The translations under genes and the position numbers were made by a program. From an uncultured Paracoccaceae bacterium (GTDB taxonomy: Bacteria; Pseudomonadota; Alphaproteobacteria; Rhodobacterales; Rhodobacteraceae): DNA of 64,000 bases. The notes below the pieces were generated by a model that worked only from the letters and a program-made list of their open reading frames with translations, made no database searches and was not told the origin of the DNA. How positions within the stretch are numbered: position 1 is the first letter of the stretch; each line of letters opens with the position of its first letter. Location of the stretch: NCBI GenBank assembly GCA_937883775.1, contig CAKZXZ010000237.1, positions 1 through 64,000 of the forward strand, given 5' to 3'. Below, piece after piece: positions 23,386 through 31,287 of this stretch.

Positions 23386-24756
23386 TTATCCTCCGCTGCG
23401 CCCCAACGCTGGTGTCAGGGCGGTGATCTCGTTCAGGCGGGTGCGTACGTCCCGCTCGGAACCGAAGCCGTAGCGTGCCCAGCCCAGACTGTCCAGACGC
23501 ACCGCCCGCGCTTCGGCGCGACGGCCTTCCAGCTCAAGCGCTTCGGCTTTCAGCATCAGTAGGGTGGCCAATAAATTGGCGTTCTCAGAGCGGCGCACAA
23601 CCGGCAAATGCGAGTTAATCATCGTAATCGCCTCAAGCCCGTTGCCCGCGCTGATCTTGTAGGCGATCAGGTTGACGGCGACATGGGCCGCATGCAGCCG
23701 CGTTTTTGGATCGGCGCGGTAATAGCCATCGGCGGCAAGGTAATTCGACAAGGCATAGTCACTGTCAGAGGCCGTCGCCAGACGCGCTACAAGGAAATGG
23801 CTGTAGCCGCGCCGTGGCCCTGTCCAGCCGGAATTGGTGGCAATCGCCAGCGCCTTGGCCGCATGTGCCCGCCGTTGACCCATCGAGGCCCGCGGCCCCA
23901 AAGCGCCTTCAATCGCTTCGATCCAGCTGCGCGCAGTGACCGGGCGGGGATCAGACGGGCGGCCCGTTCCACCGGGATTGATCCGGGCCAAAACCTGCGG
24001 CAACACGCGGGCCACGCCTTCGCGGGTCATGCCGTTGCGCAGCTCGGGCGCATAGTAAGCGCGCAGGATCATCATGTCGAACCCGGTCAGGACGGTGTGT
24101 ATGTTGTCATCGTTAAAGATGCTATCGGGCAGGCGGTAAAGATCGTTCAGGGGACCAATCGCCTGGGCAAGCTCTTCGTGCAGACAGTCGCGGATTTCCT
24201 GCGGGCTGACATCGCCGGGCATGAAAATACCAACCTTGTCGCGCTTTTTCAGACGCGCCCAATCAACAGATGCGGTGCGGCGCAGCTTGCGAAATTCGTC
24301 CCAGCTTTGCACATGCGGCACCACAAAACAGGCCGCTGCCGGAACCGAGCCTTGCAGCGTCTTGCGGGCAATCATGTTGATGGTGATATTTGCATCCGCT
24401 CGGGTGGTCTGGCGAATGTCGATCCGCGCTTCATTGCGCAGCCGCGCAAGCAGCTTTGTCAGATCACTTTGCAGACTGCTGGGCGCGTTGCCCGAAACGC
24501 GGACGGTGATCGGCCCTTCGAACCGCGTCATGTATGGCAGCAGACGCCCACTTTCCATCCGGAAGGTCAGATCAAGAAAGTCCCGACTGATATCCTGATT
24601 AGAGCGCTGGGGTGCCGCAACGGGCGCTGTCGCAAAGGTTTTCATCGGCGGCAAGCTGTCCGGCAAAGCCGAGGCGCGCGATGTATATTCCATGGACCCG
24701 CTTGGCATGCAGGCGGTCAAAAACATGATGGAAAGCGGAAAAAGTCTACGAAACAT
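23386..24756 (-). CDS. DUF2927-type lipoprotein
   Basis: The 456-residue protein starts MFRRLFPLSIMFLTACMPSG, a lipoprotein signal with lipobox LTAC (acylated Cys near residue 16). DUF2927 follows, with ISRDFLDLTFRMESGRLLPY, then CFVVPHVQSWDEFRKL, and CLHEELAQAIGPLNDLYRLP, which has a zincin-like HEE motif. A helical repeat region at the C-terminus resembles tetratricopeptide packing. The upstream extension to 24864 passes through a hairpin and lacks a lipid signal, so I use the ATG at 24756. Function is unknown; it sits between the VWA gene and its likely MoxR partner. Confidence 0.83.
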   Translation of the reverse strand: MFRRLFPLSIMFLTACMPSGSMEYTSRASALPDSLPPMKTFATAPVAAPQRSNQDISRDFLDLTFRMESGRLLPYMTRFEGPITVRVSGNAPSSLQSDLTKLLARLRNEARIDIRQTTRADANITINMIARKTLQGSVPAAACFVVPHVQSWDEFRKLRRTASVDWARLKKRDKVGIFMPGDVSPQEIRDCLHEELAQAIGPLNDLYRLPDSIFNDDNIHTVLTGFDMMILRAYYAPELRNGMTREGVARVLPQVLARINPGGTGRPSDPRPVTARSWIEAIEGALGPRASMGQRRAHAAKALAIATNSGWTGPRRGYSHFLVARLATASDSDYALSNYLAADGYYRADPKTRLHAAHVAVNLIAYKISAGNGLEAITMINSHLPVVRRSENANLLATLLMLKAEALELEGRRAEARAVRLDSLGWARYGFGSERDVRTRLNEITALTPALGRSGG

Positions 24757-24842
24757 GGCTACCTTGCTGTCATCAGGACGTGGGGGAAGGACCAATTGCG
24801 CGACGGTTTCATCAGACAGGCCTGCAAGCCAAAGCCGCATCG

Positions 24843-24869
24843 CTTTTTTGCGCCCCACACGCAAAAAAG
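24843..24869. terminator. Symmetrical A/T-flanked hairpin
   Basis: CTTTTTTGCG pairs perfectly with CGCAAAAAAG around CCCCACA. With a T-run in one arm and an A-run in the other, it could act as a terminator in either direction. It lies 87 bp upstream of the DUF2927 start, within that gene's presumed leader, so an attenuator-like role is also possible. Confidence 0.5.
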
Positions 24870-25327
24870 GTCATAAAAAGGCTTTAGAGTCAGGTGGTTG
24901 CCCAAAAAAAACGTCCCAAAGATTGGTGCACTGGCGGCAACATTCCAATGCAAGCAAGATCATTTGTAGACGAAATTGAATTAAGAGCATGGCAAATTTT
25001 AGATGCTTTGCCACAAAGTTGCTGAAAAGACTCAGGTTGTGGAAACGACCTGATATCTGGGGGTGAACGGGTGTTCAAAGGCCATATCTTGTCTGCGTTT
25101 TGAGCGCCGTCGGAGTTCGCATCTGTTCGAGATATGCGCATATGCTGTGAATGGTGGATTTGAGCCCAAAGGCACCGATGCTGCGGCAGGCATGAATGGC
25201 CGTTGAGCCGAAGATCGTGTTGGAACTGTTTGCCAGTGTCCAGTAGGCAAGCAACCGGGGCTACGACCATTGTCACGATGACGCGGCCGGAGTTTCTTGG
25301 TATCCACGCGTTGTGGAGGGCATAAAC
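24870..25327. other. Gene-free stretch with a dispersed repeat
   Basis: No supportable gene in about 450 bp. The only short ATG frame (24948-25025, 25 codons) lacks a ribosome-binding site. Bases 25142-25204 are the second copy of the repeat at 5161-5223. The AT content of 24940-25025 is higher than in neighbouring genes. Confidence 0.45.
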
Positions 25328-25882
25328 GTGCGACGATTGATATTAATCTTCAGTTTGGCATTTCTCGCTGGCACTGCCAACGCGGAACCGCCCGTTACAT
25401 CAGAAGATGAGCTCGGAATTCTCAACCCCAAAGATACCGGTCGGGAAATGCTACGGCGCAAGATAGAGATGGGGGTAATCGACTCCGTTACTTGTTCTCT
25501 TGGCGTTAATGCGACCAAATACGACAATCACGAATTAGCCAAAAACCTCGCCAAACGCTGTGCAGAGGCTGGATACACCAAGGCAATGACCTGGGTGAGC
25601 CAGATGGAAAACAATAGCTTGGGCGGAGACTATAGTCCTGATGAAGCTGCTGAGTGGGACCGTCGCGCCGCTGAAGCAGGCGACCCAGTTGGGCGCTTTA
25701 ACCACGGACTGAACTTGATGCGCGGGTATGGTATTTCCCAAGATGTCGAGCTTGGCCGCCGGTTTGTCGACCAGGCGGCCGAAGATGGCCTGGAAATCGC
25801 AAAGCGCCTGCAAGGAGCGGAGTATGATCTCGACGAGGTAACGCCAGATGCCGACAATTGGAGGTATGCGCCGCTCTTTTGA
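25328..25882 (+). CDS. Secreted Sel1-like repeat protein
   Basis: The 184-residue product has a signal peptide (VRRLILIFSLAFLAGTANA, cleavage after ANA) and at least two Sel1/tetratricopeptide-like units (ELAKNLAKRCAEAGYTKAMT and EAAEWDRRAAEAGDPVGRFN). A third unit follows (GISQDVELGRRFVDQAAEDG). Such solenoids mediate protein contacts in the periplasm. GTG at 25328 is chosen because GGAGGG stands 7 bases before it; the frame also opens at GTG 25313. It interrupts the minus-strand MoxR/DUF2927/VWA group, so it may be an inserted gene. Confidence 0.75.
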   Translation: MRRLILIFSLAFLAGTANAEPPVTSEDELGILNPKDTGREMLRRKIEMGVIDSVTCSLGVNATKYDNHELAKNLAKRCAEAGYTKAMTWVSQMENNSLGGDYSPDEAAEWDRRAAEAGDPVGRFNHGLNLMRGYGISQDVELGRRFVDQAAEDGLEIAKRLQGAEYDLDEVTPDADNWRYAPLF

Positions 25883-26083
25883 ATTGGTGGCGTTATCTAT
25901 GGCCATTCGTTTGAAGATAAAGACCTGACAGTGATTAACGCGCCGTGTGGGATTGCATGGGCAGAGCGCACAGTTCGCGGTCGCAATTTAAATCCATAAG
26001 CCCCAGAACAGTCATTCCAGGAATTTGCATGTGCGACCACTTCGTCCCGTAAAGCCATCACGTCCCCAATACCCCTGAAAACC

Positions 26084-26923
26084 TTACCGCTGCCCGCGTG
26101 CCATGAACGCCAGCCGCTCAAACAGATGCACGTCCTGCTCGTTCTTCAGCAGCGCGCCGTGCAGTTTGGGCAGCGCATTGGCCCCGTTGCGGCGCAGGTC
26201 TTCGGCGGTCAGGTCCTCGGCCAGAAGCAACTTTAGCCAATCCAGCACTTCGGAGGTGGACGGCTTTTTCTTGAGCCCGGCGGTGTCACGCAGCTCGTAG
26301 AACTGGGTCAGCGCGGTGGTCAGAAGCGCGTCTTTGATGCCGGGGTGGTGCACGTCGACAATCTTCTTCATCACCTCCATATCCGGAAACTGGATGTAGT
26401 GAAAAAAGCAGCGCCGCAAAAACGCGTCTGGCAGCTCCTTTTCATTGTTCGAGGTGATGATGACGACGGGGCGTTGTTTGGCCTTCACGGTCTCGCCGGT
26501 CTCGTAGACGTGGAACTCCATCCGGTCGAGTTCCTGCAGCAGATCGTTCGGAAATTCGATATCGGCTTTGTCGATCTCGTCGATCAGCAGCACCGATTTG
26601 CCGTCTGCCTCAAATGCCTGCCACAGCTTGCCCTTACGGATGTAGTTGGCGACGTCGTTGACCTTCGGATCGCCCAGCTGGCTGTCGCGCAACCGGCTGA
26701 CGGCGTCATATTCGTACAGGCCCTGCTGGGCTTTGGTTGTTGATTTGATGTGCCACTCGATCATCGGCAGCCCCAGCGAGGCCGCGACTTGCCGCGCCAG
26801 TTCGGTTTTGCCGGTGCCCGGCTCTCCTTTGACCAAAAGCGGGCGCTCCAGCGTCACGGCGGCATTCACGGCGATGGCCAGATCATCGGTCGCCACATAT
26901 GTCTCGGTCGAGGTGAATTGCAT
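26084..26923 (-). CDS. MoxR-family AAA+ ATPase
   Basis: The 279-residue ATPase has Walker A GEPGTGKT at 33-40, Walker B LLIDEIDKAD near 113-120, sensor 1 VIITSNNEKELPDAF with an arginine-finger region FLRRCFFHYIQF, and a helical lid with LDWLKLLLAEDL. MoxR proteins work as chaperones with VWA-domain partners in metal insertion or complex assembly. The likely partner is the VWA protein at 22010-23194. The start at 26923 (MQFTSTETYV) follows AAAGGGCCC; the ORF opens ten codons earlier. No substrate enzyme such as a CO dehydrogenase is near. Confidence 0.9.
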   Translation of the reverse strand: MQFTSTETYVATDDLAIAVNAAVTLERPLLVKGEPGTGKTELARQVAASLGLPMIEWHIKSTTKAQQGLYEYDAVSRLRDSQLGDPKVNDVANYIRKGKLWQAFEADGKSVLLIDEIDKADIEFPNDLLQELDRMEFHVYETGETVKAKQRPVVIITSNNEKELPDAFLRRCFFHYIQFPDMEVMKKIVDVHHPGIKDALLTTALTQFYELRDTAGLKKKPSTSEVLDWLKLLLAEDLTAEDLRRNGANALPKLHGALLKNEQDVHLFERLAFMARGQR

Positions 26924-27100
26924 TGGCGGGCCCTTTTGCACTGCATTTGTCATGCGACATAGCCTGCGTGCGGTGTTGCATCAACTCTCTGTTTATTGGG
27001 CGTGACAACCTTTGTGACCTGCGGTAAAGGCTGCGCCAGAGGGAACCGGTAAGGGACAATCATCATGACAGGATCTGCCGGTCTACGAAAGGGAGCCGAC

Positions 27101-27523
27101 ATGAAAGCCGAAGTGTTTTTGCCCGATGATTATCGTCCAGCCGAAGACGAACCCTTCATGAACGAGCGTCAGGTTGAGTATTTTCGACGCAAGTTGATGG
27201 ACTGGAAGACCGAGTTGTTGTCCGACAGCAAGGACACGATCGAAGGCCTGCAAGATGGCGGGCGCAACATCCCCGACATCGCCGATCGCGCGTCTGAGGA
27301 AACGGATCGCGCGCTTGAGCTGCGTACGCGGGATCGTCAGCGCAAGCTGGTTGCCAAGATCGAACAGGCGCTGCGCCGCATCGATGAAGGCGAGTATGGC
27401 TATTGCGAAGCGACCGGTGAGCCGATTTCGCTGAAACGCCTGGATGCCCGGCCCATCGCGACGCTGAGCCTTGAGGCGCAAGAGCGTCATGAGCGGCGCG
27501 AAAAGGTGCATCGTGACGACTGA
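27101..27523 (+). CDS. dksA: DksA-type RNA polymerase-binding transcription factor
   Basis: The 140-residue protein has a coiled coil with the acidic tip DIADRASEETDRALELRTRD, which reaches into the RNA polymerase secondary channel and acts with ppGpp. The C-terminal zinc-finger region is degenerate: only one Cys (residue 102, YGYCEATGEPISLKRL) replaces the four-cysteine site. As far as I recall, reduced-cysteine DksA is usual in Rhodobacterales and still active. The start at 27101 (MKAEVFLPDD) follows AAAGGGAGC. An intrinsic terminator follows. Confidence 0.93.
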   Translation: MKAEVFLPDDYRPAEDEPFMNERQVEYFRRKLMDWKTELLSDSKDTIEGLQDGGRNIPDIADRASEETDRALELRTRDRQRKLVAKIEQALRRIDEGEYGYCEATGEPISLKRLDARPIATLSLEAQERHERREKVHRDD

Positions 27524-27546
27524 GGTTTCGGTCATTTCGCATAACA

Positions 27547-27574
27547 AACGCCGGGGCTCTTGTTCCGGCGTTTT
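27547..27574 (+). terminator. Intrinsic terminator of dksA
   Basis: AACGCCGG pairs with CCGGCGTT across a 10-base loop, running into TTTT, 23 bp after the dksA stop. The next gene starts only ten bases further, so it needs its own promoter or read-through. Confidence 0.75.
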
Positions 27575-27583
27575 GCGTTCCGC

Positions 27584-28756
27584 ATGAGCCTGATCGGCCA
27601 ATCTGTCACCGTTTTGGGCGGCGGCATCGGGGGCCTTGCTGCGGCGCGGGCGCTGGCGTTGCGCGGCGCGCAGGTGCGCGTGCTGGAGCAGGCGCCACAG
27701 ATCACCGAGGTCGGCGCGGGCTTGCAGATCAGCCCTAATGGCGTCGCGGTTCTGCGCGCGCTTGGTCTGGAGCAGGCCGTGATCGCCAGCGCGCCGCGCG
27801 GGCAGGCGGTGCAACTGCGCGACTATCGCGGTGCGTCGGTGCTGCGCATGGCGCTGCCGACGGGCGCGGCGCGCGGCTATTACCTAATGCACCGCGCGGA
27901 TCTGATCGACATCCTTGCGGATGGCGCGCGCGAAGCAGGTGTCGAGCTTGTTCTGGGCGCAAAAGTGTCAGAGATATCTTGCGACAAGGCAGGGCCCGCG
28001 CATCTGCGCTTTGCTGATGGGCGCGCGGAAACGCCTGATCTTTTGATCGGTGCGGATGGCATTAATTCGGTCTTGCGTCCTGCTTTGAACGGGGCTGCCA
28101 AACCGTTTTTCACGGGGCAGGTCGCCTGGCGGGCGATCGTGCCGACCCAGACCGAACGCGATCCGGTGCCAACCGTCTACATGGGGCCGGGCTGCCACCT
28201 TGTGAGCTATCCCCTGCGCGACCGGCGGCTGATGAACATCGTCGCCGTACAAGAGCGCGATGAATGGGCCGCCGAAGGCTGGACCAACGCCGATGATCCC
28301 GCCAATCTGCGCGCCGCGTTCAGCGAGTTCGCGCCCGAGGTCCAGACGTTGCTGGCCCGTGTCGACAGCGTGAAGATCTGGGGGCTGTTTCGCCATTCTG
28401 TGGCATCGCGTTGGCATAATGACCACGCGGCACTGCTGGGGGATGCCGCGCATCCGACGCTTCCGTTCATGGCCCAAGGCGCCAATATGGCGCTTGAAGA
28501 TGCCTGGGTTCTGGCCGACGCGCTTGCCAATGGGGCCGACATCCCGACAGGTCTGGCCGCCTATCAGGCCCGCCGCCACTTGCGCGCCGCCAAGGTTATC
28601 GCCGCCGCCAACGCCAATGCGCGCAACTATCACCTAAGCTTTCCGCCGCTCAGGGCCGTCGCCCATACACTGTTACGAGCCAGCAATCGATTTGCCCCGC
28701 AAGCTGCCTTGAAACGCTTTGACTGGATTTACCAAGAAGACGTTACGAAATCCTGA
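27584..28756 (+). CDS. FAD-dependent aromatic-type monooxygenase
   Basis: The 390-residue flavoprotein has the dinucleotide-binding GGGIGG at 12-17 (VTVLGGGIGGLAAARALAL), the DG motif LLIGADGINSVLRPAL, and the FAD-ribityl motif ALLGDAAHPTLPFMAQGANM. It resembles salicylate 1-hydroxylase and 6-hydroxynicotinate monooxygenase-type enzymes; the substrate cannot be read. The ATG at 27584 (MSLIGQSVTV) is preferred over the opening at 27560. Its 3' end overlaps the convergent glycosyltransferase by 14 bp. Confidence 0.88.
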   Translation: MSLIGQSVTVLGGGIGGLAAARALALRGAQVRVLEQAPQITEVGAGLQISPNGVAVLRALGLEQAVIASAPRGQAVQLRDYRGASVLRMALPTGAARGYYLMHRADLIDILADGAREAGVELVLGAKVSEISCDKAGPAHLRFADGRAETPDLLIGADGINSVLRPALNGAAKPFFTGQVAWRAIVPTQTERDPVPTVYMGPGCHLVSYPLRDRRLMNIVAVQERDEWAAEGWTNADDPANLRAAFSEFAPEVQTLLARVDSVKIWGLFRHSVASRWHNDHAALLGDAAHPTLPFMAQGANMALEDAWVLADALANGADIPTGLAAYQARRHLRAAKVIAAANANARNYHLSFPPLRAVAHTLLRASNRFAPQAALKRFDWIYQEDVTKS

Positions 28757-29579
28757 ACGTCTTTTTGACAAGCGCGATCTGCCGATCGTCTTCCAGCGCA
28801 TGCTCTTCTGCATAGCTCAGCTTGCCACCCAGATTGCCCCGCCGTTCGATCATGTTTTGCCCGTGGTTCACCAGATAAAGCCCGGCCGGAAACGGGATGG
28901 GCTGCATTGTGAAACCATATGTCCGCATCCGGCTGATGATCCGCTTATGTGATTTAAGTTCGTTCAGCAGTGCCTTGAATTTAGTTGATTTTCTAAAATC
29001 AAAGTAGGCCGCTGTTGAGGATCCGCAGACCGACCAAAACGGCGTGGTTTGCGTCCCCAAAGGAGCAAAAAGATCGCGCCCGACATCGTAAAGATACCCG
29101 CTTTCAAGATAGTATCCGGCGCCGTTGTGATCGCTGCAGATATGCGCGACCAGATCCGGGTGAAGCAAGTCATCCGCATCCAGTTGAAAATAATATCCAT
29201 CAGTTTTTAGCGATTTTGCCATATGCGCAATGATCTGGCGGCGCTTGTCGCCTTTGTCATAAAACTTATCGGACACGGTGGATTTCAAGAAATGAACTTG
29301 GTCGTCAAGAACAAGCGTTTTTGGAATATTTTGACCACAAATCAATACTTTCCACGACGAAGTTGATTGTGATCGCAGGGCTTGTAACGTCGCTCCAAGA
29401 TTGCGACAGACCACGTCCCAATCCGGCGCGCGCCGCTTGGAGACAAGCGGGATCGCAAAGACGACAATAGGGGTATCTGACGGCGGGTGCATCGGTGTCA
29501 GTCGCCGCCAAAGAGAGGCTTTCAAACGCAATTGCCAGGGCATCTTGCCCCGGATGAAATTCTTGATCGTTTTGGCCAT
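28743..29579 (-). CDS. Glycosyltransferase family 2-like protein
   Basis: The 278-residue protein shows a GT-A layout: IVVFAIPLVSKRRAPDWD in the first strand region, LGATLQALRSQSTSSWKVLI, and the metal motif FQLDADDLLHPDLVAHI near 136-152. It probably transfers a sugar to a surface glycan, but neither donor nor acceptor is known and no glycan operon is near. The region 28,930-29,340 is richer in A and T than its neighbours, consistent with acquisition. Its ATG overlaps the xth stop codon (TAATG), so it is translated after xth. Confidence 0.75.
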   Translation of the reverse strand: MAKTIKNFIRGKMPWQLRLKASLWRRLTPMHPPSDTPIVVFAIPLVSKRRAPDWDVVCRNLGATLQALRSQSTSSWKVLICGQNIPKTLVLDDQVHFLKSTVSDKFYDKGDKRRQIIAHMAKSLKTDGYYFQLDADDLLHPDLVAHICSDHNGAGYYLESGYLYDVGRDLFAPLGTQTTPFWSVCGSSTAAYFDFRKSTKFKALLNELKSHKRIISRMRTYGFTMQPIPFPAGLYLVNHGQNMIERRGNLGGKLSYAEEHALEDDRQIALVKKTFRIS

Positions 29580-30358
29580 TAGGCGGCCAGATCAACCCAG
29601 ACAGGCACGTGGTCCGATGGCTTTTCGCGGCCCCGGACATGGGCATCAATTTGGCAGTCCCGCAACAGATCGGCGCATTGCGGTGACAGCAGAAAATGAT
29701 CGATCCGGATGCCGTCATTTTTATCCCACGCACCTGCCTGATAGTCCCAGAAACTATAGTGATCGGGGCCATGGACGCGGGCGCGAAATGCCTCGGTAAA
29801 GCCAAGGTTGAGTATCTTGCGAAACGCCGCCCGGGATTCTGGCCGAAAGAGCGCATCTTCGCGCCAAACCTCAGGGCGTTTGGCATCCTCCAACTGCGGG
29901 ATTATGTTGTAATCACCTGCCATTAGGAAGGGTTCTTCAAGTTCCAAAAGCGCTTGGGCCCGGGCATAAAGCCGGTCCATCCAGGCCAGCTTGTAATCGT
30001 ATTTCGGACCGGGAACCGGATTGCCATTGGGCAGGTAAAGCCCGCAAACCCGCACCGCCTGATCGCCGACAACCGTGGCCTCGATCCAGCGGGCCTGTTC
30101 GTCTTCCTCATCGCCCGGCAGCCCGCGGGTGACATCCTCCAGCGGCAGCTTTGACAGGATCGCCACGCCGTTGAACGACTTCTGGCCGTGGGTTTCGACG
30201 TTATAGCCGCGCTCTTCGAAGATGTCGCGCGGGAAGGCGTCATCCACGGACTTGATTTCTTGCAGCAGGGCGACGTCTGGCTGTGCTTCGTCCAGCCAGT
30301 CGGGCAAGGCGTTGATGCGTGCCTTGATGCCATTGATGTTAAATGTTGCGATCTTCAT
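29579..30358 (-). CDS. xth: Exodeoxyribonuclease III
   Basis: The 259-residue AP endonuclease/3'-5' exonuclease cuts at abasic sites in base excision repair. Catalytic features of the EEP fold are FNINGIKARI (Asn7), LLQEIKSVDDAFP (Glu34), GLYLPNGNPV, AGDYNIIPQLEDA (Asp and Asn), and the closing KPSDHVPVWVDL (Asp-His). The ATG at 30358 (MKIATFNING) has GGGGGACGAT upstream; the longer frame to 30457 is not supported. Length is normal. Confidence 0.94.
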   Translation of the reverse strand: MKIATFNINGIKARINALPDWLDEAQPDVALLQEIKSVDDAFPRDIFEERGYNVETHGQKSFNGVAILSKLPLEDVTRGLPGDEEDEQARWIEATVVGDQAVRVCGLYLPNGNPVPGPKYDYKLAWMDRLYARAQALLELEEPFLMAGDYNIIPQLEDAKRPEVWREDALFRPESRAAFRKILNLGFTEAFRARVHGPDHYSFWDYQAGAWDKNDGIRIDHFLLSPQCADLLRDCQIDAHVRGREKPSDHVPVWVDLAA

Positions 30359-30511
30359 ATCGTCCCCCATGCGCGTTGCCACTTTTTTGACCGATGCCTG
30401 CAGCAGGGGCAAGGTTTCAACGCGCAAAGCAGCGGCTTTTCGGTTTTTCCCCTGCACATTTTGATGCCGTTCCCTAATTTAAAAGAGATCAGCAGCCTTT
30501 TGGGGGAGCCA

Positions 30512-30871
30512 ATGTTTAAATTCTTGTTTGGAAAAAAGGCGGAGGATGCCGTTGTCGTTGAAACGCAACGTGAAACATTTGAACGTCTTATCAAAGAGTT
30601 GAATGACGCAATTGATGTCCTCCCTGAAAAGCCAACGATTACGATCAGCCCCGAGATGGGTCACATCGGCCTTGTGCTGCCGGATCGGCTCCCTGACGAA
30701 GCGCTCAAATTGCCTGCGCCTGATGACAGCGGTCCGGCTGAGCCTGTTGAGAGCGCGTCAAAGCCTGAATCGACGCCTGAGGCCGACCCGGTGAAGGTGG
30801 CCGAGGATGCCACAACGCCGACAGGAACGCTAAAAGATGAAGCGACGCCAGCCGATGGCAAAGCCGCCTGA
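30512..30871 (+). CDS. Uncharacterised protein with acidic, Pro-rich tail
   Basis: The 119-residue product begins MFKFLFGKKAEDAVVVETQR and has a short folded part to about residue 65 (DVLPEKPTITISPEMGHIGL). A low-complexity tail rich in Glu, Pro, Ala and Thr follows. GGGGGAGCCA before the ATG at 30512 fixes the start; a longer frame running back into antisense xth is rejected. I do not recognise the family. It ends 2 bp before the convergent erpA stop. Confidence 0.65.
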   Translation: MFKFLFGKKAEDAVVVETQRETFERLIKELNDAIDVLPEKPTITISPEMGHIGLVLPDRLPDEALKLPAPDDSGPAEPVESASKPESTPEADPVKVAEDATTPTGTLKDEATPADGKAA

Positions 30872-30873
30872 CG

Positions 30874-31200
30874 CTACATCGAAAAACTGGTGCCGCAGCC
30901 GCAGGAACTGGTGGCGTTCGGATTGTTAATCACGAACCGCGCGCCGATCAGTTCTTCGGAAAAATCAATCTCGGCATCGGCCAAAAAGGGCAGAGAGATG
31001 CTGTCGATCACGACCCGCTCACCGCCGTTTTCCAGCACCAGATCGTCATCTTTGACCTCATCAAGCTCAATCTCGTACTGAAAACCTGAACAGCCGCCGC
31101 CTTCGACAGCGATGCGCAAGGCCTTGCCTTGATCGGCGGCACCAATTTCAGCGAGGCGTTCAAACGCGCGCGGTGTGACGGTTGGGGGCAGGGTCAGCAT
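30874..31200 (-). CDS. erpA: A-type iron-sulfur carrier
   Basis: The 108-residue HesB/IscA-family protein receives Fe-S clusters from the assembly scaffold and passes them to target enzymes. The three cluster cysteines are present in EGGGCSGFQYEIEL and NATSSCGCGTSFSM. Of the A-type carriers it looks most like ErpA by the C-terminal SCGCGTSFS. It is divergent from dgt, 87 bp apart, and a possible client, the Fe-S enzyme Edd, is encoded elsewhere in the window. Confidence 0.92.
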   Translation of the reverse strand: MLTLPPTVTPRAFERLAEIGAADQGKALRIAVEGGGCSGFQYEIELDEVKDDDLVLENGGERVVIDSISLPFLADAEIDFSEELIGARFVINNPNATSSCGCGTSFSM

Positions 31201-31287
31201 GATCTGTCGCCTTGGAGTTTTCTGGTCAACGTGAATATATGACGTTGGGACAGAAGCGACAAGGTTGCGTAAAAAAGGAATAGGCCG

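Noticed and set aside
24948-25025. 25-codon ATG frame in the gene-free stretch before the Sel1 gene
   Set aside because: No ribosome-binding site and no sign of conservation can be seen; too short to support.
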